Both the position numbers and the translations under genes were made by a program. Shown here one piece after another: positions 11,119 through 22,200 of a stretch of 64,000 nucleotides of DNA. The DNA is from Tigriopus japonicus (taxonomy: Eukaryota > Arthropoda > Copepoda > Harpacticoida > Harpacticidae): positions 2,776,160-2,840,159 of the forward strand of contig CM021312.1 of assembly GCA_010645155.1 (NCBI GenBank), in the 5' to 3' direction. The notes beneath the pieces were generated by a model. It saw only the letters and a list, made by a program, of their open reading frames with translations, did no database searches and was not told where the DNA came from. Within the stretch, counting starts at the first letter, position 1, and each line of letters opens with the position of its first letter.

Positions 11119-12852
11119 TCATTTGCCGAGCATATATTTGAAAGAGCGGGTATTGCGAAACACGAGTTTGCCTCCAGGATTTGGAGCACTGGATGCTCGC
11201 TTTAACTCACGATTGACATGATCCTCAGGTTTGTGTGAGCTCGATGACAAGTCAATCTCATCCAAAGCCGGTGAACTGACACTATTGGCACCACCGGACA
11301 GAGGTCGGGCTCCTAAATCGTGCAAATCTGATCGGATCTCACGGAGATCAATGAAGGCTGGGGTCTCTTTCTCGTTCGGATCGTCCTTTAAGCCTGCCTT
11401 TTGACCTGGTCTCTTTGAGAACAGAGCACGAGCTCGTGGATGAATGCCCGTAGGATGAAAGAAGCTGTAATAAAGAACCATGAAGAAGATCCCGCCGAAA
11501 AACATGGCATAGTGTCCAAGAATGCCGGGGTAATAGTACCAGTATTCTTGACCGGTTGGTAGATTGGCATTGGCATGGATGAACCATAATATGATTAGGA
11601 CGGTATTTTCACAGAAGCAGAAGAGGTAATACAGAAGGTACTTGTAGCGAGTATGTTCCTCTTTGGCATTAAAAAACGAGAAAATGTAAACGGTTCCGAG
11701 TGCAAGACAAAACACGAACTCTTCACAACGGGAATTACAGGCACTGGTTTTCTGCCAAATCACCCACGAGGACATGAGCACCCAATGAGCCGCACAAACG
11801 GGCCCTACCAATTTTGGGTAGATGGAGGCGAAAAGGCTGAGAGCCAAGACTCGAGCTGTGATGGATGAAAAGTGCCAAAAGAATTGGCAAATACTTCCGG
11901 CCAGCCGGATGTTTTCTTTGTCGGTATACGTATATCTGTAATAAAAAAATCCCCCTTAAAGACTCAACAATTGTATTATTCACGAACAATTTCCTCACCT
12001 GAGACTTCTATGATAAACCACGAGCGACCAAGCTAATGAGATCAGAGAGGAGATGACACTTAAGCAGAGGATACTGAGCTTCAGGATGGGATCCACAGCC
12101 TCGTCCCCAACAAATTCACGGTTGTATAACTGAATAGCATGAGGATCTCGAATCAAAATGTACATTTGGAGCACTAGTTGAGGAGCACTCTCCATAAAGC
12201 ATTCAAACAAGCGGAGCAATGTCGCATCGGCATCCTCGTAGACCATGAGTGTGTAGTATTTCAAGCAACTTCTTCGAGCCTGATGTCTATCACGGATATT
12301 TTTGGCCTTGGCAGCCACACGTGCGAAATATCGGCTCCGGATCCCATTAGCCATAGAGTCCAAATAGCGAAGAACGGGAGCTATTTGCAACATGAGCACA
12401 ATTAACCGCAGGATCCACCTCCATGTAGGAACGGGTGGTAAGTCCGTGTTATCTGCGTCCATGAGATACCAACGGAAACTGAACCCCGTCATTGTCAGGG
12501 ATGGGAGTAGTATGAAAGCCACGGTGAGACCAAAGTACCAATAGTGATAGATCCCGTGAGTGACGCCTAAATGGTAAAAGTATGCCGCCACTATGGTATC
12601 CATAACCAGATCGAAGATATATGTGACGATTGAGATGAAGGTGCAAAATAGATCAAAATTAGAGTAGTTCGGACTAGAGGGGATGGCATCCACCTCGTCG
12701 AGCTCCTCGATAAGGGCTTCCAGAGTGCAAGGAGTCTTGAGTAAGGACGAAACTTCATGATTAGGAGGTTGTTCCAAGTCTCTTGGAACTTGCAATGGCA
12801 CTTGAGATTCTGACTTGGATCTTGGCTCGGGATCTTGCACAACTAGAGCCAT
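11119..12852 (-). CDS. XK-related (XKR/CED-8 type) membrane protein, putative lipid scramblase
   Basis: This is a polytopic membrane protein of the XKR family. Members such as XKR8 and CED-8 expose phosphatidylserine after caspase cleavage, and XK pairs with VPS13A. Two exons, 12852-11999 and 11935-11119, joined across a 63-bp GT-AG intron, give 556 aa. The junction reads VVYHRSLR then YTYTDKENI, matching the conserved XKR core (...YHRSLR...), followed by IYIFSFFNAKE and several hydrophobic helices. The cytosolic N-terminus of about 65 residues contains DEVDA at 52-56, a textbook caspase-3/CED-3 type site. The C-terminal tail of about 130 residues is Ser/Pro-rich and hydrophilic. In human XKR8 and XKR4 the site is C-terminal; in CED-8 it is N-terminal as here. 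Which paralogue this is cannot be said. It lies directly downstream of VPS13 on the same strand. Confidence 0.92.
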
Positions 12853-13204
12853 CTTGATTGATTTGTATTTGGTTTGGATGGAATGCAGGCGTTTGGGAGT
12901 AAAAACGGGGTCATAAACGACGCTTGGAAACCGCGTTTAACCACGAAATCATGTCTGGAATTAAAACGCAGTATAGATAAAATTACTAGACCACAATCAC
13001 AAAACGCAACCGTTTTGGAGTGAATTCATCTGTTTAATTTGGATAACAACACGCATAAAATTAGAACATCACACTTTTTAAGAAGGTTCCGCAATTTAGA
13101 TGAAGCACAAAATAACGAGTAAGCGGTAGGTACTAATCATAATGTTGAAAAGAAAGTAGTCCTTGTCCCACTCTCCACCACCTGGTTCTCCCTTCCTGTC
13201 ACGC
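12853..13204 (-). promoter_or_regulatory. VPS13-XKR junction with poly(A) signal and 3' splice acceptor
   Basis: Reading on the minus strand from the VPS13 stop there is an ATTAAA at 13038-13033, a good 3' splice acceptor (TTTTAATTCCAG) ending at 12955, and then 102 bases of leader to the XKR ATG. Inside this leader an upstream ATG just after the acceptor opens a short frame of about 13 codons. No strong GT donor is evident between the VPS13 stop and the acceptor. The acceptor may serve a cis-spliced 5' exon or a spliced leader. Confidence 0.4.
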
Positions 13205-16200
13205 TTAATTCTGACCTCTACGAAGATCCTCAATAGTTTCAGCCATTTTCTTTACTGTCTCGCGCCTGTTTAAAAAAACTTTTTTCTCTGACTTGTCGCC
13301 ACTGAATAAGCCTCCCAGGAACTTTTTACGCTCTTCATTCTTGGGCTTGATAACAAGGCACCACTGGCCCTTTTCTTGTTCCATGGGGGGTGGTCCCTCA
13401 ATTGTATTTATGTCAAAAACCCATTCAGTGACCCAATGCCCCATCATTTGATTGTAATAGACATACAATACTCGGTTGGTGGTCACCATAAATGCTGTTG
13501 GTGTTCTGGCGACGATTTCTTCATGTGCAATGTAAGAGTCTGACTCGGCATATTTTCCTTTATCCAATTCCATTAAGATCTTGTTACCCGTGGCTTCTTT
13601 CAGGTTGTAATTTCTCACCACTCCATCCAATTGAATAAATCGTGCCGGCCGAACTCTCGAGAGTTCGCCCCCCACGTCCGTACATCTTCTGAGTGAATCA
13701 AACGTGCCCGAAGCAAAATCAATCATGCCTCCGGTAGGGCGGGTCACAAGACCAACCACACCCTTGCCCACTCCTTTGAAGAAACCACCAAACCCTTCAT
13801 CTCGGGCTCCTTCAATAGGTTTGGTGGCGACACCTGTGACACCGTCAAAGAAGCCCATGACCAGACCTTTCCCACCACGAGCAAGACTTTCGCCCACCGT
13901 TTGCTTGCCTCGTTTCTTGATGGCTTCACGGCGCTTCTGTTGGAATTTTTCGTCAAAAGTGAGCGAAGCTAAGCCTTTTCCGAAGGCTCCGGTGATTCTG
14001 GAGAAAGTTCCTGCGGCACCACCAATCACACCTGAAAAAACACTCCTCACGCCGATGACCAGACCTTCGGCAAACTCACTGGGACCCTCGACGGCACCTT
14101 GAAAAGGCTCATAGAACAGATCTTCGACACTTCGACTCACACCCACAACCAAACCAAAGGGATTGCCAATCACGTCCAATCCAAAGATGATAACGTAGGC
14201 CTGTTTGACGGCCTGGCTTGTGTAATGCCGAACCATTTCGTACATGAGATCCTCTTGGGAGTAGAAATGGTGTTTCCGTTCAAAATAAGCCAACTTGAAG
14301 ACGATGTCGTCGGTATCAGTGATTGTGACACCTAAACTCTGAAGGAACAACCCAAAGAAGTTGGATCTCCTGGATTCGGTTCTCTTGTTCTTGGCCTCGT
14401 AAGAAGTCAGGGAGAAGCTCACATGAACTTTCAAAGGCGATAAATGGAGATAGTCATAAAAGTCCTTCTGTCCAATGGTGACTTGAAGCTTGGCAATATC
14501 TTTCAAGGGCTTCCTGGCTAATTCCAAATCCTCATTGAGAAACTCGTGAATATCTTCATCGAGAATCTCCTCCTCTTCAAGCAAATCAATCAAGGCATTT
14601 ACCAGACCTTGGTCGACCTTGATATGAAGCTCTTGGACAAGGGCGTGAACGTACTTGTATTGGGTCAAATTAGTGTGCTCTGGAGAGAAGTACTGAAGTA
14701 CCGCCATTTCAATGAACGGCTTTGGAATACTGTCAGCCACCACACTCTTTGGTGGAGGTACTGGAGCCAGGATAACGGGAAACAAGGACTCCTTTAGCTG
14801 GTTGTCAATCTGGATTCGATTGATCTTGGCATGAATCTGACGCTGGTGTGAAGAGGTTCTCAGTTGGACCCAGAGACCTTTTTGAAATTGACGAGCAAGT
14901 CTGCCTTCGCACGGCTTAGTCATCCGAGACTCTTCGTAATTGACCAGGATGTCATCCCTTTCGTCTACCTTGATGATCCTCTCGTCATGGGTCCGCTTGT
15001 TCACAGCCTGTTCCCTCAAGTACAACTGAAAGTCGCTTTCAATTGCATCACATTGGGCCCGAGTGAGAGGTTTGAATCGTGTTTTTCCATTTCGTTTCAC
15101 CTCCCAAACCACATCGGAAGATGTGATGCTCGAATAGATGAGTTCATAGCTCGAGGCTGGATTGTTGTTCACAATGGAGATCCCAATTCCCGAGATCGAG
15201 AGAACAATCTCTTGGTCAATGCGTTCATTTTCTCCCGACATTCGGGCCAAACGGTAACATAAACTGGGATCGTCGTCAAATAAGAGCACTCGTTGCATTC
15301 CATTTAAAAATGAGACCCATCCCAGATACTGTTCCCTTTTTTCATCAATCTCAATGACGCCTTGATCATCACTGACCAACTTGTCCACATATTCGTCCCT
15401 AAAGCCATCAATAGCCCAGATCAGAGTTCTTGGTCCGGCAGGATTGACCCACGTGAACAAACGCTGTTCTTTTGGGGGCAAACACTCAGTCCCTTCCTCT
15501 TGATTAACGCCCTTTTCCCAGAACTTCATTATATAATTTTTCGTGTTGTTGATGAGAAGAACCGGTGCCAAACCTTTCGTATAAGCACTGACCGTCAGAA
15601 GCGTCTCTGAGTTTGAGGTTCGTACATCTGCATGAAGAGCTCCGTACTTGTTTGCAATCATTAGAAGCGTGGAATGTGCGCTGGTCATGGGAAAACTAGG
15701 AGTGCTTTCGGGATGGTCACTCACTCGGACGATAACTTTTCCAGCTCCAAACATTGGCCAAAATGGTACACACTCGCCCGGAGGAACTTCAAGCCAAGAA
15801 TCACCCTCGACTTCTTTCACGGAAATGGCAAATCCAGCGGTATTAATGATCATGTAGTAGGGAGTGATGGTAATGATCTTGGTCAAACTGGACTTGCTCA
15901 TTGCGATGTTGACTCCCACGCTGTAGATTCCCCTGGACTTTTCATTTCGGCCTTCAGGTTTCTTGCACGTGACTTTTCCCGCGTCTTCAATCGTGTCTAA
16001 AGTGAATGGATCAGACCATTGGCTCTCTTCAATCCGAATAGAGGCTTTCCTCTTCCCCAAGAAACTCTTGGCGGTGTAAGAGAACATCATTGGCACACCT
16101 TCTAATTCCACGGGGTGATAGATCATGTTCTGAGGGTCCTGGCCTCGATATGTCAGAGCCTTGCCCGTCTTGTTGACCATCCAAAATGGAGCGTAAATCG

Positions 16201-19200
16201 AGATGACTTGAGTTCCACTACTGATAATGGAATTGATGCCCAGATCAAACTTGGCACTTGAGCCATCCGGCGAGTTCACGACATGAAATCTCCACAAGCT
16301 CAGCTCGGGCATTCGCTCATCAATTATTTGAGTGCATTCCCAATCTGCGTTTCTGAATTCAAAAATCCGCAAGTGGATTTTCGTGGATCCAAGTTTGACC
16401 CCTTGCATGTGGCCACTTTGACCGGGGTCAATGTATTTCATGTTCTCCTTCATCTCATCAAAGCCGTAATGCAGCGTCACGGGCAGACAGTTCTTGAAAA
16501 CCAATATGGGTCGGATGTCCAAGACGTAGTTCATACTGGCCAAGTTGCCGGTTCTCTCATAGAATATTGGCTCTTTAAAGCCCTCCACATTCAGAAAGAT
16601 GGTTTGGTCTCCCTCTGTGCTTCGGCATTCTACCATTTGAGAGTGACCTCCATCTTTGGCAACAAGCTCCCTCCAATTGAAAGTTTGATTTCCTATATTG
16701 AACTTTCCATTAATTTTGAACGAATACTCATAAGGGTCGGAATAGACATGTTGAAGGGGAACATCAAAGCTTTCATCAGGTTTGAGCTCAGCCAATTTGA
16801 CGTACTTGGATTTTCCGTCGTATTTCAACACGCTGACCGGCATGTCAAAATGATTTTTGATCTGAATCACTGATCGAATGATGATGTACTTGCAGCCATT
16901 TTCCACTTTTATCTCCGAGACCAGTCCATGGTGGTCACCCATCTCATCTCCTCGAAATGGAAAGGGAAAGAATCGAGAGTCCGCTTTACTAACCGGCAAG
17001 TCAAAGAGGCCCTTTTCACCGTCAACTCGAATCTTCAGCATCGCTTCAGCATTTTCATTTTGCTCTTGAAGTGGACTTACGTACTCAGTTGTACTTTCAG
17101 AACGGTTTTTCGCCATTATGAGGTTGATATCTTGCCCATGTTCCAGCTCTTTAGTTTTGGTCTCGCCAGGTTTCTCGTTGGCCACGAAGTAACTGAAATG
17201 AGTGCTAGTTAATACCACCATAAGTTTCTTGCCAGTGCGATTTTGAACAATAAAAGGAGCTTGAGGAAGTTCCTTTTTCTTGGACTCAGTAACTTCGGCA
17301 AAAGATTGACGAAGGGTGGTGAGGACTCCCATGAATGACTTGGTGAGGGTGACTTCAAGAATATCTTTAGACTCCAGCCCAATCATCATGAGAGGGGGTA
17401 AATTTTCGGGGCAAACGAACCCATCAGTCTCATCAAAACTGGGCGATACCACCACGGAACCAAAGTCACTAGCCGAGTTGCTCTGAAGACTCAAATTCAA
17501 GTCCCAACGCCGTTTCAATGTTGATCCATCGGGTTTTATCTGACACACCGGCTCAATCACGGGTTCCCACAGGGCTAGCTTAGCGTTGTAATAAGCCACC
17601 TCTAGATTCATGGTTCCAATTGCACTCATCTTGGGACTACTCCAATTCCTGATGTCGCAATTGAATTTGCTCTCGAGAAGAACAAGTGGAATCGTGTTGT
17701 TCCCGACTCCAGACTCGACCTTGATGACTAGATTGTTAATGTTCAAGATGGCTTGCTCGTCCAGGAGAACACCGTGGCTGGAACTGGCGGAGGAGGATAA
17801 TTCCAAAGCATCTTGGGCTTGATCAGGTTTCAAAAACCAAAATTCATCTTCCTTAAAAGGTTTCGTTCTCCACAATTTGCTCAAGTCTTCAGTCTTCGCT
17901 ACATCCTTCTTTTCCACCTTTTCCTTTTGACCCATGGAGTCGATGAAGGCCTGTACACTATTCTGGATGATAATAATGCTATAAGGAGACACATTCAAAC
18001 ACAAATCCGACATGTTCACATTAATCCTCATGCCGTGGCCGCCATTCATACTAACGGTGAATGAAAGTGTGCATGGCCGTAGGATTTGGGCCATTGTCTC
18101 TTCGCGAAGATCAGGGTTGAAACGGCAGGTGTGACATCTGATATTGGTGAGAGCCGCCATCATGGACATGGAGTCTGAGGTAGACCAGAACTTGAATTGG
18201 AGCTCCGTGTTCAACATCAGAGCGTCGGTATTGATGTCTTTGATGTTCTCCACCAAAAAGATGTCCGGTTCGTCCACCTTCACGCAGACCGATATCTTTT
18301 GATCATGCACTTGCTCTGTTTGCGTTTGAATATCAGGCCGAGACCACTCATATTCGAGGGTTTGATCTGGGACGAAGAATTGGGCAATTTCCAGTAGATA
18401 AGCCACAGAGCCCACCAGAACAAAGCTCTGCACATGGGCGTTCAAGGTCTGGTTGCCCTTGTCATCCCGATCATAATTCACATTGATCATTCGAATGGAT
18501 TTTGACGTGTCATCTGAAGACTTTTGCTTGGCCTCCATGAGCCGAACGATCCTCTTGGAATCTGCTTCAGCCTCATAAAATCGGCTGTCTTCCAGAACAC
18601 AATTCTCCAAGAAGGCCAGAGCAGAAATAGAGCCATCCACTAAAAGATGGCCTTTGGTGTGAATAAGCTCAACTTTGAGTCGAGCTAGAGCAGAAAGTGG
18701 ATCCCGATCTTGGTTTACTTGTTTAAGGGTGGTGTTACCAACAAAAATATCCGCTTGGAAGCCTTCAAACACAAAATCGAAATCCACAGCCTTGGCCTTG
18801 GGATGCCTTTCAGCCGCTTGTAAGACCGCTATCATGGATTGAGAACTTCTTTGGGATTGGAGACTGGTTCGACTGCCACCGATTTCGTGTTTTTTCTTCA
18901 AATTCAGCTTCATTTTGGTCTTGTTATTCGTTGGAACTTCAGGCGATTCAGCTTGTTCAAATTCTCCTTTCTGTGAGAAATTGTTCATAAGGATACCCAT
19001 GAGAACATTGTAATCCTCCTTACTCATCTCAGCCAAGATCCTTTTCAAAGTTCCAGTCACGGAAATTTCGGCCGGATCACCTTCCTCTCTTGACCCATTC
19101 ATGTTTCGGACCAAATCCACCTCAAATGTTATTGGGTGAATGATAAGGCAATCACTTTCAATCTCGTTGCTTGTGATGTCTTGGGCAATTTTTCCCCGGA

Positions 19201-22200
19201 GCAACTTGAGGTCTTTCAAGTCAAAATGCATTTGATCAAAGACTCGACCATCACTTAAAGAGAACTTGTTGGAAAGTTTCAGCTTTCCGAGATCAGCAAT
19301 GAAGGTGGTCTTGCTAGTTGAATGGACAGGGATGATGATCAAAGGAGCATCCATCATGATATTCAACTGGGCCCGGGTGGCATTGGCATAAGCGTCAATC
19401 ATGGATTTGGTGGCATTATCGAAGGCCAGGGTGGCCTTTTCAGCCACAGCCTCTCTTGCACCGGAAAACGGTTCAATGAAGGCGAGGAAGTCTGTGATGA
19501 ACTTCATCAAGAAGACAACCTTGACTCTGCCCATTTGGGCCTCAACCAATACATCAATGACATCTGGATTGTTAGCTTTTGCCTCCGAAGTAACTTCATA
19601 AAGTGTTACAGACGCGTCAAACACTTTGTCGTCACAATTCTCAGCAATCTTTTCGTAATAAGTTTTTTCTCGATCAGATCCCAAATTGCATGCGTCCATA
19701 ATCTCGAAATTGACCAATTTGGCCGTTATGACCTTTTGATCCGAGGTCTGAATGTACGACACGTGCAGGTCCTGAACCCTCATAGAGGCGAAATAGACTT
19801 TGTTGGTCATGAAATCAAAGGAGACTCCTTCCAATGAAGCTTTGATCTTGACATCAATGGTCTCACGCCCAATGCTGTCAGCCCTCTTTTTAGTCTTAAA
19901 CGCCCATTTTGCCAATCCACCCGAAGTTTGTCTCTTCGCCACTGGAGCATGAGATTTCCGAGCGTTTTGGCGCTTTAGAGCTCCTTCAACATCAGAAACA
20001 TCTTCACCGGGTCTTGGTGAACATGCATCTTCATATTTTTCTTCAAATTCGGGCGTTTGGTCCTCTGGTTCAGCTTGATGAGCTTGTGGATCTTGTGGAT
20101 CTTTCGCGGGAGCAGCCATTAGGTTCTTTGCTTTAGATGAAAGCTCTTTAACAAACTTGTCTACTTTTCCAACTATATCTAGGATGGCGTCTTGGTGCAG
20201 ATTAATGTCAACCTGAGTCAGTTCCACCTCAAGAGTCTTAAGCACACTCTTGTGAACCGTTCGAAATTCGGGGGATTTTTTGTTTACGTCCGTGTACTTC
20301 AGAGTAAGCAACTTGGCCTCAGTCTGGTCTTTCTTGTGCGTGCTTAGAATATGCACAGGCTTTCCCGTTGGAGTCTTTAGAAGGAGATGCTCGCAATTGA
20401 CATCACTGATCCGGAATTCGCCACTGATATCGAACATTCTGATTTTGGCATCGATGGCCATCTTGTTGATGGTAAAGTGGAAAAGCTCTTGATCGGCGTT
20501 GGAGGAAGGGTTCATCTGAGCTAGACTCAGGTTCACTTTGTTGATGGTGAAGTCCAGTATCATTTTAGTGACTTGGCTCAATGTGCTCTTGTTATTGGTG
20601 TCTGATTCGTCCGTTCGTTTTGCAGGAATAATATCGGTAACGGCTGTACTAACAAATTGTGATTGTTGGACCAAAGACCCGGTGTTGGCAAAGGAACTAA
20701 AGGCTGAGGCCATGGATCCTTCAGACTCACTACGATGCAAACTTGGGTCATTGTCATCTCCGAAACAATCCACGATCGAGTCTAAGATTTGGGCTAATTT
20801 GATAAGACGATAGTCACTGATGTTAATTGAGATCTCTTTGAGACTACCCCGGACCTTTGTCAGGGGCATTTCAGGATCCTTCTTAATAAGACAATATTGG
20901 AAGACGACCTCTAAGGAAGTGGGTTTGAGAAGGAACAATGGCGAGGTTTCTCGATCCACGTGAGCCCTCCACTCCTCATGTGGAAGGGCCACAATGACCT
21001 GCATGTCTTCAAGGGTCACAATAAACTTGTCATACGCTTGATCCCTTAAGGACTTCTTGAATGTCTCGGTGAGGTCGGTCAGAGACATATCCTTCAGATC
21101 GCGAGTTTCCGTTGAAATTGGTTGGCTGCAGATCTTGATACTTCCCAAATTGGCGATGGCGCAAGCGCAAGAGTTCGTTAGTTTGCCCTCATGAGGTAGA
21201 ATAATATAGGAAGACATCAGTTCAATCTTGACATCCACAAGGTTGTGGTTTTCAATGACATATTGTAATCCCAGAGTGGTCGATTGTTTGTACTCATTCA
21301 ACTTGGAAATGGCGGAATGGTGCAAAGTCGTCAAGTTTAAGTCGTCCGGAGTTCGGAAAATCTTAATCAATCGGTTAATTGTGGTGGCATGATAGACAAT
21401 TTCGAGAGGGCTGGAGAAAAAATTGAGCCGCTGGTCATAGACACTGCCTTGGTCTTCATCTAGATTGCCATCTGGGTGCTCGGGGGGATTATTCTCAAAG
21501 CTAAAGTTGACCAAATTCCCATCTTTCGAACCTGGCCTGGTGGAAACGAGGCAGGGTCTTTCTTCTTTTTTGGGTTCGTAGCCCAACACGGTCAATGATT
21601 TCATGGTCATGGCCAACTCGACGTAATCGGCAGAGGGTCTTTGGGCAATGTGACTGGCCACGTCACTCAGATTGAGCCGAATGATCTCGGCATCATTTAG
21701 ATCATCATCCCGGATGGTGATGAGGAGACAGTCAAGATGAAACTCGAGCTTTCTGGCCACAAAGCTTTTAGGAAAGATTCCGTGATGGGCGTTCTCTTGA
21801 TAGTCAATGATCTCATACAACTTTTCCTTTTCCTCAGGTGTCATGGCTTCTTCGAATTTTTTGACATTGGTCTCCAAGTCTGCGTTTTGATCCGACTTTT
21901 TCGCCCCTCCACCACCAAACCATCCCCAGAATCCGGTACCAGCATTGGCTGCAGCCGCGGCTAATTTCTCTTTGGCGGACTTTTCGACTTCACGCTCGGC
22001 TAATTGCCTTTGAATGCGAATGTTCACCTCGTCCAAGATATCCTCGAACTTTTTCAAATCAGTTGCGAGCTCTTGAGGGACCTTGGTTCCGGCCATGATC
22101 TTGCGTTTATAAAACTCACGATAAGTTTTACAACGATGGATGTGTTCCTTCATGTGATTCCAAGACCAATTGTTTATCTTTCGAACGACCTCTTCCTCGT

